From the NCBI GenBank assembly GCA_017871115.1, contig JAFCIZ010000006.1, positions 3,658,001 to 3,722,000 of the forward strand: a stretch of DNA of 64,000 bases, read 5' to 3'. The notes below the pieces were generated by a model, which was not told where the DNA came from, made no database searches, and was given only the letters and a program-made list of their open reading frames with translations. The translations under genes and the position numbers were made by a program. Below are positions 14,285-25,453 of the stretch, one piece after another (position 1 is the first letter of the stretch; each line of letters starts with the position of its first letter). This DNA is from Cunninghamella blakesleeana (Eukaryota; Mucoromycota; Mucoromycetes; Mucorales; Cunninghamellaceae).

Positions 14285-15616
14285 ATGCCTACCATATTAC
14301 CACCATCACCTCCTTCATCTGTTGGAAAAAATCCATGGGTAAAAAAACCATCCTCCTCATCCTCATCGGCGGTAACTTCACCTAGAACAGCCACACCACC
14401 TACAACCTTATCCAAACATGATAATAGGATAGGTAGCTTTATATCCTTTTTATTTGCTTCATGGGCAACTGTGATGAGTTTACAATCATCATCATCATCA
14501 GAAACAGAAGGTATATCGCTATCTAATAACAACACAGGTTTACTTACACCACCTAATTCCGCATCATCTTCTTTATCAAAAAGAAAAATGAGCCAATCTA
14601 TGAACAATAGTAAATCGTTAACCATTAATACCAATACATCAACAACAGTGGCAACCACTAAAACTCGTAAATTATTACCAACTGTTGCTCACCATTGTAT
14701 AGATATTATGTTATTAGCATCAGCTATGTTTATTACTATGATTCATTATTTAACCGGGGATTTAGATGATGAACCTAAACCTATTCAACATCAATATCAA
14801 CATTCTACAAGCTATCACCAACAATACCATCGATATCAGTATGGTAGAAAAAAGAAAATCATTACGCCCCCTTCTCAAAATACTATCATGGATATTAAAC
14901 AATTAAGGGAATGGCAGCGTCAACAGCAATTGGAAGAAGAAGATCAAAATCGTTACTTATTATTATCTCAATTAGATCAATATCATTACCAACAGCAAAC
15001 ATTAACTTCCCCTATGGATGATCATAAACAACAACGTATTTTAGCCTGGGCAACACAACAAAATTATGATGATGATACCAACAATCATATCGATCACGGT
15101 AACACAATGTATTCAAAAGTAAGTTTATGTTTTTTTAAAAAAATAAAAATGGACCTTGAAAAAAAAAATTTTCATACTCATATTTTTTTATTCTATACTT
15201 ACTAGGCGTTAGAACAATCAGTTATTATGGAAGAAATAGATGATGATGAAAAATACACCTTTGATGATAATTGGTCAGTAGATGAACCTATGGCAAGTCA
15301 TATAAACTCTCAATATCTTCATCCAACAAGTATGTCTAATCCAACTTCTTCTTATCCATCTTCGTACGCATCTTCTAATCAATCAAGTAACCCTTACCGT
15401 CCTAATAACCATTTACATAGTATTAACAAAATACAAAAGAAGATGCAAGATCAAAAATTAAATATGATGCAAAATCAAGTTCAATCTCTAATTCAAGAAG
15501 GTCAAGCTGCTTTAACGAAAAAAGTCAAAGTATATGAATTAGATCCTAATGAAATTCTTATGCGTAGATCTTTAAAACTTCAAAAACAACAGCGTTTACA
15601 ACAACAACAACAATAA
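14285..15616 (+). CDS. Unknown Ser/Gln-rich protein with two hydrophobic segments
   Basis: Two exons, 14285-15118 and 15206-15616, joined in phase 0; 414 residues. No family recognised. The first 130 residues are Ser/Thr/Pro-rich and disordered, broken by a hydrophobic stretch near residues 48-66. A clearer transmembrane-like segment (CIDIMLLASAMFITMIHYL) sits at about 138-158. The second half is hydrophilic, with Gln/His/Tyr-rich stretches, an acidic patch after the splice (IDDDEKYTFDDNW), and a predicted helical C-terminus ending in a Gln run. A membrane-anchored, largely cytosolic protein is a reasonable guess. Low-complexity content makes homology hard to judge by eye. Confidence 0.75.
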
Positions 15617-15807
15617 TAATAATAATAATCATTTTTAAATACATATTCTTATTTTTATTATTGGTATTATTATTTATTATATATATATATCTTATACATT
15701 TTATATGAATATCATTTTTTATCATTCCTTATATAAATTATCTCTCTTTTATACCCTTTCTCTTATATTTATTTTATTTTATTTGTTTAGTTTTTATTTA
15801 TTAGTAA

Positions 15808-15858
<51 letters not shown>

Positions 15859-16143
15859 TATTATTAGTACTATTTTATTAATCATATGTTTATTCCAAAA
15901 AAAGTTTTATTGAAACGCTATTCATTTGACAGTAAATATTTTGATTCTCAAACGGCTGTTTTGAAAATTTATCATTTATAAAACCCGATTCAATTGAACA
16001 AAGTTGCAGGATCTTTTATTTATTATTATTTGTTTATCTTTTTTCGTACCTGAATTTCGTGTTATTATTATTACTACTACTACTATTATTATTATTATTA
16101 TTATTATTTTATATGTTTTATAATAATTATAATAATTATATAC

Positions 16144-16174
<31 letters not shown>

Positions 16175-16447
16175 TAGATAGGAACAATATATAAGCTTAA
16201 TAAAATAAATAAGAAAGTTTTAATAATAAAACTTATGAACAAAATAGTTAGGTTATTTTGGGTCCAGTACCAAAAAAAAAATCGGGAGTTTAATTTCACG
16301 TATGGGCAGGCATTAGTGGTGACTAGGTTTTCGAATAGAAAAAAATTTAAAAATGCGCCCCACGCTTTTTTTCTCTCTCTCTCTCTTTTTTTTTGACTTT
16401 TTTATATTATCCCTTATTAGTCATTCTTTTTTTTTATATAAATATAA
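15617..16447. other. Intergenic region with long TA and ATT microsatellites
   Basis: No gene seen. TA repeats at about 15821-15855 and 16150-16173, and an ATT/ACT repeat around 16064-16108. From about 16260 composition becomes mixed (including ATGCGCC at 16353-16359 and a CT repeat near 16372-16385), probably the promoter of the gene at 16448. Confidence 0.5.
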
Positions 16448-18510
16448 ATGAGTCGTTTATTAAAGTTTCGTGGATCTTTTAAACCTTTACGTCTCAATTT
16501 ATCACAACGTACAATTGTTACCACATCGCGTACAATGACTAACAGTAATAAATCCAATACTATTGCTACTGCTAATCGTCGTTTAAATACTACTGCTCAA
16601 TGGCTTCAACCCAAACGTCAAGTAAGGAAAATAATATACCATTTTTTAATTTTAAAAAAAGAAGGGGAGAATATATTTATAGAGTTACTCTTTTGTTTAA
16701 AAAAAATTCTTTCTCTTTCTTTCTCTAATCATTATTATTATTACTTGTTAAATAATATAAATTAGATGTCTACCTCTCATGAAAGTATTGCTGCTGCTGA
16801 AAAAGCACAAGTAAGAATATAGATATATACATACTACAATATAATATAATCTATATACATATTACCCATTCTAATATATACATATATATTTCTAGGCTGA
16901 AGTACTTACACGTAAAAATCTTGGTGTTCGTAATATTATTTTAAACCGCCCAAAGAAATTAAATGCTTTAAACCTTGATATGGTACGCGCTATGGTCCCA
17001 GAAATTCAAGTAAGTGAAAATTTATTTTTTTATTTTATTTTATTTATGGAGAATGAAATACAAGTATATATATAGAGAGAGAAAAACGAATAATGACAGG
17101 CGTAAAAGAATGGCTAAACGTTTAATTCACTCTCTTATCTTTTTAAAAAAATCACTGTAGTCGTGGGAAAAATCTGATTTAGCTAAAATCATTGTTATTA
17201 AAAGTGAACCTGGTACTGCTTTTTGCGCTGGTGGTGATGTGAAAAGTAAGTCATTAATAAAGATAATTACCATTTAAAAAGAAAAAGGAAATAGAAAGCG
17301 AAAGATTGGAGCATTCATTTATTGATTTTTATTTTACTTTATTTTATTTTATTTTTTTCATAATTTAGCCGTCGTCGATTTAGCACATGATGGAAAATTG
17401 GACGAAGCAGCCAAATTCTTTGAAGAAGAATATCAATTAGATCATTTCATTGCCACTTTAGAAACACCTTTTATTTCTATTATGGATGGTGTGACCATGG
17501 GTGGCGGTGTTGGATTAAGTGTTCATGCTCCCTTCCGTATTGCTACAGAAAATACTTTATTTGCTATGCCTGAAACCAAGATTGGGTTTTTACCTGAAGT
17601 AGGTGGTAGTTTCTTTTTATCAAGATTAGATGGCCAATTAGGTTCCTATTTAGGTTTAACTGGTAAAAGATTAAAAGGTGTGGATGTTTTATATGCTGGT
17701 ATTGCCACCCACTATGTCCCTAGTAGCCGTTTACCTGCTTTGGAAGCTAGATTAGCTGAATTAGATAACCCAACTCATGATATGGTCAACAATGTTATCG
17801 ACGAGTTTGCTGGTGAATTGGATGAAACTACAGATGTCTTTTCTTTAGGTGGATCTATTCGTCAAGCCATTGATCAATGCTTTAAATCTGATAAAATGAA
17901 CGATATCGTTCAAGCTGTTACAAAGCTTTCTGAACAAGATGCTGGCGATGCTAAAGTTACTGCTTGGGCCAAGGAAACATTAAAATACTTGAATGCCATG
18001 TCTCCTACTTCATTAAAAGTCACTTTACAACAAATTCGTAGTGGTGCCACGTTAACTATTGGACAATGCTTCAAGATGGAATATCATTTAGTACAAAAAT
18101 TCTTAAGAGATCATGATTTTAGAGAAGGTGTATATACCACTTTAGTAGAAAGAAATAGAAAACCTGTATGGCAACCTGCCACCTTAGAAACTACCAATGA
18201 TGCTGATATTATCGCCAATTACTTTAATGCTGCCTCACCTTTATCCCTCGATTTATTAAGCACCAAAGATTATAAACAATATCCTCATCGTAAATATATG
18301 TTACCTTCTGAAGAAGAAATTAAACAAGTTGTTACTGGTGAAGCCCCTGGAGTTGGAAACTATGCTTTAAACCGTCAGGAAATCGTTGACTATCTTGTTC
18401 GTGACCGTAAAGGAAAACAGGGTGTTAAACAAAAGGTTTCTGAAGTACTTGAACGTAAGACAAAAGTTTTGGATAATGATGAAGGAAAAGCTTTAAAATG
18501 GAACTATTAA
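16448..18510 (+). CDS. EHD3: 3-hydroxyisobutyryl-CoA hydrolase, mitochondrial (HIBCH/Ehd3)
   Basis: Five exons: 16448-16621, 16766-16810, 16896-17009, 17161-17245, 17369-18510; 519 residues. The N-terminus is Arg/Ser/Thr-rich and almost free of acidic residues, a mitochondrial presequence. The crotonase-fold core begins near residue 75: the oxyanion-hole segment FCAGGDVK (about 132-139), then MGGGVGLS (about 183-190) and PETKIGFLPEVGG with the catalytic-region Glu (about 207-219). The C-terminal extension is that of the hydrolase rather than plain enoyl-CoA hydratase. In valine breakdown the enzyme hydrolyses 3-hydroxyisobutyryl-CoA. In yeast the same protein is also reported as mitoribosomal small-subunit protein mS47, so a structural role is possible here. 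Exon 2 begins with an in-frame ATG that could give a shorter product lacking the presequence. Confidence 0.95.
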
Positions 18511-19114
18511 TTTATAAATAAATGAATATATATATATAAATATATATAAATATATATAAATATAAAATAACGAAAATAAAAATAAAAAAAATCTGAATCT
18601 GTATTTATTAAATAAAAAATAGTGAAAAATTATTTATTTGTGTGATTTTTTATATCATATGAATGGATACAAAGATATTGATTTAATAAGTGTGATGTGA
18701 AACATCAAGAATAAACTGTGAATATCAGTAAGTCCATTAAAAGTTCTGCGGGGTTTCAATTTAACATTTTAATGCTTTAAATTTTCTATTTTTTACTTTT
18801 CTTTCCTAAATCTTTTCTTTCAGTATACATATATATTTTAACAAATACTTTATTTTTTAAAGTTATTGTGAATATTTTGCGGTTTTCAACTTAACTAATC
18901 TTTACGTATTTTGTGTGATTCTCTTTTTTTCACTCACTTTGTGATTATCCTTTAAACCTGTACGTTTCTATCTCCCCATTAATAAAAATATCTGTAAGAA
19001 AACAAATCATATATTTTATTAATACCATTTAGTGCCTCATATCTTACTCTTTAAAAAATAATATATACCATAAATAACTTCTTTAGATATAAAAAAATAG
19101 TGATATAAAATAAT
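18511..19114. other. Intergenic region
   Basis: Between two genes on the same strand. TA-rich at 18524-18560, probable 3' end signals (AATAAA at 18575 and 18612), then a region of mixed composition that should carry the promoter of the gene at 19115. No ORF or RNA gene seen. Confidence 0.45.
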
Positions 19115-19432
19115 ATGGATAGTTATAATATCTCACCTGCATGCGTAAGAGCTATCTTAATCGGTTCAGGTGTTGGTTTATCTAGCACATTTATTATCAC
19201 AGCTGCCTTACCAATTATTGGGTTTAGTGCCGCAGGACCAACAGCGGGATCATTGGCCGCATTTTCCCAATCTATTATTGGCGGAAAAGTAGCAAGTGGT
19301 AGTATATTTGCATTATTACAAAGTGCAGGTATGGCTGGGTTAAGTTTTAAAACGAGTGCGATAGTTACTGGTGCATCAGCTTCACTAGCCTATACTATTT
19401 GTAATTCCTTAGGATATGAAAACAGATGTTAA
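19115..19432 (+). CDS. ISG12/IFI6-16 (interferon-induced 6-16) family small membrane protein
   Basis: Single exon, 105 residues. It consists of Gly/Ala/Ser-rich hydrophobic helices: a first segment near residues 12-35, then the family-typical run GFSAAGPTAGSLAA, repeated small-residue helices containing LLQSAGMAGL (about 68-77), and a final helix. The family is named after vertebrate interferon-induced proteins, which insert in mitochondrial or other inner membranes, and members are scattered through other eukaryotes including fungi. Here there is no interferon link. A role in membrane stress or apoptosis-like death is only a suggestion from animal members. The Gly/Ala pattern around the conserved helix makes the family call fairly safe; function is open. 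Confidence 0.85.
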   Translation: MDSYNISPACVRAILIGSGVGLSSTFIITAALPIIGFSAAGPTAGSLAAFSQSIIGGKVASGSIFALLQSAGMAGLSFKTSAIVTGASASLAYTICNSLGYENRC

Positions 19433-21942
19433 TTCAGATATTTGTTCATGATTATAGCTATTAAATAAAAATAAACAAATTACAAATGAAGATCTTTGAG
19501 TTTTGTTAAATATATATATATATATATATAATAAAAAGAGTTGAGCTATGTATCCGGAAAATAAATAAAATAACATCATACAGAATAAACGGGATAGTTT
19601 AATTTATATACAAAAAAATGGTCGACTAAAAAACAGTGAAATTAAAAAAATTGTTTTTTATACAACGGAAGAAAAAAAATTTCCATTTTACCTATGGAAA
19701 ATAATATATATATATTTATATATTCACACAGGTTTATTACCATGTTTACCTATGCAAACCTATTCTACTTAAACATAGTAATATAATAATAGTGATGTAA
19801 TTTTACATATTATATTAGGCTTAGTCATAAAAGATTTATTATAATTTAATTATATAAAAGTTTAAAAATATAAGATTTTTAATCACCCAATAATAACTCT
19901 TATCATTCATTTTTATTTTCTAAATTTTTTAATTTTAAATCATTTAAATATTCATCAGGTTCTAATTTATGTTATTTTTGATTATTACTATTATTCTATC
20001 GCATTATATTCGAAAATACTGATATTGAGAAGATATCTGTATTTGCATCAATGAATAATTCAACAGAAGTATAGTATTTAAAAAAAATACGTGATGCAAT
20101 TATATTAATGAACTTACTGTATATAATTTTTTAATAAATTTTATTTATATTAGATGGTTGATTAACTATACCTATATTCATAAGTTAGTATATTTCATTA
20201 TTACTCTAGTATATATTAAACAATATGAATGTTTTTAGTAATTTTTCATATAGTAAAAAGTGAAAAAAGATAAATTTTATAACTTTTCCAAAAAAAATCT
20301 AGAAATAAAATAAAACAAACATGGAACCAATTTGCTCAGGAAATGGTAAAAATGAGCTTTTTTTTTTTTTTACTTTATTTCACTTTTAAGCTATATATTA
20401 AATGGTACTGTATATAATGAAATAAAAGTATGTATTAGAGATGAAAATGGAAAACACTATTTTGTTAGTGATAAAATGCCAATAAATTGGCATCTATTGT
20501 TGAAAAATTAATAGATGAAAATCAAAGATTTAGTAATGTATATGATTCTATGTAAATCTATAGATGGCTATAGAACTTATTATATACACAGACCTATCTA
20601 TTGATATACTTACTCATATAGATGAAGGGCTACCAAGAAAGTAAAAAATGTAAGAATGCCTATATAGATACAGATATGTATAGGCCACCGTATTTATTTT
20701 GTTTTTCGGGTGTAACAAACAATGTTATTATACATTACTTGAAAGAATGATAGGTTTATATATGGTTTGATATAAGTTTCATGCAGGAAGAGGGAGAAAG
20801 TTAAAAAAAATTTAAAATTTTTATTGAAAAAATGAAAATTTTAATCTCTTTATTCGGCTACATTCTGTTAACTAATGTGTTAAAAAAATAATATTATTCA
20901 ATATTTCATATTATAGCAATTCTAATAATTTTTTTCAAATAAATTATTTAATGATAAACATATACATAATTAACATTTAAAAACGAGACTTAGAAAATAA
21001 TTTTGATAATCTCTAAAAATCTGCTGGATCCTACTCCAATTTTTTTGGATATTATTTATTAAAGTAAGTTTGAAAATTTTTAATAAAAAGTTGTTAAAAG
21101 AAGAAGAAAAGCAGCAATTCATTTATGAATGTACGCATATTAAAAAAATTAAATTAAATAATATGAGAGTATAGAGATAAAAAGTAAAATTTTAAGTAAC
21201 ACCGAATATTCCATGTGATACTAAGTTCTTTTTGTTTACTTTACATTATATATATATACATATATATATATTGTTTCATTTTTTAAATTAATCCACAAAT
21301 ATTCATGATCACTATATAAAATTTAATTCATTTATAGTATATGGTTATGCCAACAGACTATTAAAATTGTAAATTGATTGATATATTATCTATGTAAAAA
21401 AATATTAAACTAGGTTAAAAATCTTTTATTTTAATAAAATGCAATCTGCGTATAGATAACTATAAAGCAATTGTTCTGTTGAAATTTCATTTTAATTAGC
21501 ACATTATTGATAGAAATAAGCGAGTACTTAGCATTAATATGATCAATTTGTTAGTCTAACAAATATACATTATCACCCCATAAAAATTACCTAATATAGA
21601 GAATGATTATGCTATCAAGCTGTTAAATATTCGTGTTGACTCAGCTTATTATTTGTGAGGATATAAAGGTATTTAACTAGATTTATTATTTAAGCTAGTT
21701 TACAAGTATACATGATTTTATATCTTATTTAAAAAATTATATGAGATGTGTTGATCATAACTACAATTTAAAAAAATTAAAAAAAAAAGGTACTTTTATT
21801 ACTTAATAGAAACAAAAATGGTATGATTTTTACTGGGGAATTTTTTACTAATATTTTAAAATAAAAAAAGTAAACTCGATTGAAGACTTTTGCTTAAATT
21901 CTAATACGTCATATCTTGCAAATTACAACCTGTTGGAACAAA

Positions 21943-21975
<33 letters not shown>

Positions 21976-22096
21976 TTTTTTTGGCATTAAAAATATAAGA
22001 AAAATCAAATTTATATAATTGTATTTTTCAATTATTTATTGATACAAAGTATTATATTATATTTATCCAAATGAATTTTTTTTTTTTTGTTATTAC
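19433..22096. other. Gene-poor AT-rich region (2.66 kb)
   Basis: One of the longest gene-free stretches in the window. Apart from one possible coding relic (20356-20604) it shows only A/T tracts, TA repeats and, at 21958-21982, a 25-base T-run just downstream of the next gene's stop. No tRNA-like or transposon-like structure was seen. Confidence 0.5.
20356..20604 (+). pseudogene. Possible decayed or unannotated coding segment
   Basis: One frame stays open for 37 codons up to 20466 (including NGTVYNEIKVCIRDENGK from 20401). It is interrupted by three stops within nine bases (20467-20475), then continues in the same frame to a stop at 20602-20604 (including KLASIVEKLIDEIKDL and DGYRTYYIHRPIY). 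Residue composition is more varied than the Ile/Lys/Asn/Phe noise around it. Joining GT at 20465 to AG at 20515 as a 51-nt intron also removes the stops and keeps frame. No start codon or family could be assigned. Confidence 0.22.
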
Positions 22097-23644
22097 TTAT
22101 TCATTTTCATTTAATATATCTTTAAACATATCCACTATATCATCATTTTTTAATCCTAATAATTTAGCCGCACCAATCAAAGCACGCATACTTTTTTGAA
22201 TTAATAATTTACCAGCGTGTTTTTTTTGTTCATCCCATGTGGTATGGTGTTGATCTGTAGTTGTAATAATTTCTTTTTCTTTTTCTTGTTCTTGAGGTGG
22301 AAGCGGAGGTGTTGGCATAGCATCTCTTGATTCAGGATAAGCACCAGGTACTTTATATTCTTTATATTTTATATCAATACCTTGATCATCATCCTCTTCT
22401 TCTTCGCCATCATCATTAAATTCTAACTTGTGTTGCATTGTTTTTGGTAGTGGGTTAATTGGTTGTAAAGGTCTTAAAGAAGAAGGCATTGATCTTTTTG
22501 TTGTTGAAGTAGGCAAAGAGGTTTGTAAGATTTCAGTTAACTCTTGTAATGCTGCTGTATGTGTATCTACTAAATTAGGAACACTTGGTACCGTATATAA
22601 AGGATTATAAGATTGATCATATTCTTCTTGTAGTTCTTCCTGTTCCATTCTTTTAGTTTCATTAAGGCTAGGCGTTAATGTTCCAGGATTTTCGCTCCAT
22701 CTTGCATAATAATCATCTTCCGAATCCTCTTCTTTTTCATCGTCGTCTTCTATTTCACTTGAACCGTCCTTATTTTTTTGTTGCTTTAATAGGTCTTGAT
22801 CAGATTTTTTCATATCATCTTCATCGGATGACCAATCCCCCCAATAATCATCAGGTGCATCCTTATTAGCAGAACTCAACTGTTTAAAAATAATTAATAA
22901 TTATAGTATAAAAAAAATAGATATATATATATATATATTAAGTTTCATTGTTTTTTACCTTTTTTATTTTATTTCATTTTATTTTTTTAAAGAAAAGAAT
23001 CAATTGTTATAATTATTTATATTTCTTACCTCTTCTTTTTGATGCTTTGTATTTTCAGTTACTTTGATTAAAAATAGTCTTTCAGCTTCTTCTAAAGAAT
23101 CTGACCAATTAGACTGAATTTCTTTCCACTCTTCCATAGATATTTGTTTTGTATTTTGATATTTTAATTCAGGTTCTTCTTCTTCTCTATTTAATAACGA
23201 TTGTTGTTGTTGTCTATCTTGATCTATTTGATTTGACATATCAGACACTTGCTGTTGTTGTGGTGAATCATCTTCTTGTTCCAAAACCAAAATAACAATA
23301 TACATAAAATTAAGATCTTGTGTAAAAGGAACAACCACATGTAATGTTTCTGTATCAAATCGTTTATAATATACAGGATTTTGATAAATATCTTCTCGAC
23401 TTTGTTGACTTTGCCACAAGTGTTCTATCTTTTCAGGACATTTATCATGTTGCCATTGTATAATAGTATTCCATTCTTCTGCATCAGTTTGAGATTTAGG
23501 TTCAAGGTATTGAATACGCTGCTTTAAAGCTTTCGATGCCATAGGAATAAGAGCTATAAAATGGTGTTGCTGTCTTAGTTCCAACACTGTATAGGCAACA
23601 GATCTTGCAAGGTGCTCATTGGCATAATCATCTATAGCTTCCAT
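22097..23644 (-). CDS. Unknown conserved-looking acidic protein with a DDYW motif
   Basis: Two exons, 23644-23030 and 22879-22097, joined in phase 0 across a 150-nt intron; 465 residues. The first 110 residues are a compact, mixed-composition domain (MEAIDDYANEHLARSV...) that reads as folded. The segment TLHVVVPFTQDLNFMYIVILVLEQ (about 100-123) looks like beta-strands. The rest is acidic and Gln/Ser-rich, with DDYWGDWSSDEDD directly after the splice and DDYYARW about 45 residues later, resembling short linear binding motifs. A predicted helical C-terminus (ALIGAAKLLGLKNDDIVDMFK) ends the protein. I cannot name the family. It may be an adaptor, but that is a guess. Confidence 0.8.
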
Positions 23645-24108
23645 TTTAAGTAACTTGTCGGTTGTTTTTTATATTACTCTTTTTATAATTATAGTTTGCT
23701 TTATTTCTCTATATTTAATAAAAGTAGTAACTAATAATAATAATAATAGTATATATATGTATATATATATATATTTAATTTATATTTATAAATAAGTGTA
23801 ATATAATTTAAATAATATTGGTATGGTAAAAGGAAAAAGGAATGGAAAGAGAAAAAGAAAAAAAAATGTTGGGCGTTTTTTAAAAATTCGAAAAATTTAT
23901 CATTCCCGAACAAAAAAAAATAAGATGATTTTTCATTGGATTAAAAAATTATTATTATTATTATTTATTCTATTTAATTGTAAAAATAAAAGGTGAATGA
24001 TAATATGTAGCAATATTAAGTTTAATAAATAAAAAATTATATATAAATAAGTAAATAGAAAAATAAACTTTTTTTAAAAAAAATATCTAAAAAAATAAAA
24101 CATCTATT
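23645..24108. other. Intergenic region
   Basis: Between two minus-strand genes. TA and ATT repeats (23738-23775, 23948-23968) and A-runs; likely holds the ERG2 3' end and the promoter of the gene starting at 23644. The minus-strand frame at 23731-23913 is Tyr/Phe/Ile noise. Confidence 0.45.
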
Positions 24109-24768
24109 TTAAATTTTTCCCTTGAGTAATTCGCCAATAATAGCATTTCCATATAAACGGACAGTGTGATATAAATTTTGGAAATCAACAGTAGAGAAGA
24201 AGGTGTCAAAGAAACCAAATGGCAACATCAAAGGAATCCAACCTTGAGCATATTCTAAAGCCCAACCATGTTCAGGGATTTTATATTGTTGAACATGACC
24301 TCTAGGTAAATGATGCATTTCACCTACTTTATAAACTTCACGTTTCAATTCACCAGCAGCATAAGCCCATTGTTCACCTTCTAACATGATGAAATAATCA
24401 TCAGCTAAGAAACGGCCTGTATGACCTTCTGTACCAACAGCTGTACCAAAAATAATCACATATTCTGTAATAGATCCATGTAAAATCCACATACTACCCA
24501 TAGCTCCACCTGCATTATTAAATACCCATTCTTCCTTTAATTGTATATGTCCAGGATATTTTTCATTTAAATCTTCAGCAATCTTGGTAATCATCTTGTG
24601 TGTATCATTACCGTATAAAGCAATATTCTTTTGTGCTATTTCTTGTAATTCATATTGATCAAAAATATAAAAGTTATGTTTGACTTGATCGAACCCAATA
24701 AAGATGGCCACTAATAAAGTCACAATGAATGATAACTTGAGTAAGCAATTACTAGCCTTACAAACCAT
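24109..24768 (-). CDS. ERG2: C-8 sterol isomerase ERG2 (sigma-1 receptor family)
   Basis: Single exon, 219 residues, full family length. A membrane anchor lies at about residues 9-27. The conserved ERG2/sigma-1 body follows: WVFNNAGGAMGSMWILHGS (about 81-99), GTAVGTEGHTGRF and ADDYFIMLEGEQW (about 109-134), GEMHHLPRG (about 149-157) and the C-terminal aromatic segment QGWIPLMLPFGFFDTFFST. The acidic residues in the HTGR..DD region and the LEGEQ segment correspond to the ligand-binding carboxylates of this fold. In the ER it moves the sterol B-ring double bond from C8 to C7 on the way to ergosterol. Its presence implies a complete sterol pathway, which excludes anaerobic gut fungi. Two GC-rich 9-mers sit 187-216 bp upstream of the start. 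Confidence 0.97.
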   Translation of the reverse strand: MVCKASNCLLKLSFIVTLLVAIFIGFDQVKHNFYIFDQYELQEIAQKNIALYGNDTHKMITKIAEDLNEKYPGHIQLKEEWVFNNAGGAMGSMWILHGSITEYVIIFGTAVGTEGHTGRFLADDYFIMLEGEQWAYAAGELKREVYKVGEMHHLPRGHVQQYKIPEHGWALEYAQGWIPLMLPFGFFDTFFSTVDFQNLYHTVRLYGNAIIGELLKGKI

Positions 24769-24954
24769 GGTTGTTGAGGAAATGAAGGAAAAAAAAGAGA
24801 TGAAGAAAGAAATAAAAAAGAAAAAAGTTTAAAAAAAATAAAGGTTCCATCATTTTAAAAAAAATGCGGAGTATTAATTTAATTTTAAAGTGACAACTTC
24901 ATTTTAAATAATAGTAATAAGAAAAAAGATAGTTAAAAGCTACTCTTTATTAAA

Positions 24955-24984
24955 CGGCGCATATTTTATATTATGCGGCGCATA
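24955..24984 (-). promoter_or_regulatory. Paired GC-rich 9-mers upstream of ERG2
   Basis: CGGCGCATA occurs at 24955-24963 and again at 24976-24984, in the same orientation with starts 21 bp apart, close to two helical turns. On the ERG2 strand the element reads TATGCGCCG and lies about 190-215 bp before the ATG. The GC content stands out sharply. A dimeric or paired transcription-factor site is an inference. Confidence 0.45.
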
Positions 24985-25420
24985 CTTCCGGGTAGGATGA
25001 ACTATCTAAACATGTAAATTAGATAAAACATATATTAAAAAAGTATGTTTTTTTAATTCATATGAATTTTATTGGTGAGGGGAAGGAGAAAGAAGAAGTC
25101 AGCTTCAAGTGGTACAAAAAAAAAAAAAGACGGCCATAAATACCGAATAAATGACTATCAAAAAAAATAGCATCCCTACAAAAACACCTTCATTTGATTA
25201 ATTCTTTTTTCATTTTCTACTTCAAACTATTGATTTATCTTATTAATTCATTAATAAATGAACATTTTATATATCAATTTTAATATTTGATTCAATTTTT
25301 CATTTTTATTTTTTATAATCGAATAGATAAAAAGAGAAAAAGAAAAAAAAAGTGAAATTGATTTATTATGTATTGGTACTATGTATTAGAGAAAGTGAAC
25401 AGGTCATGATGAATTAAAGA

Positions 25421-25453
<33 letters not shown>

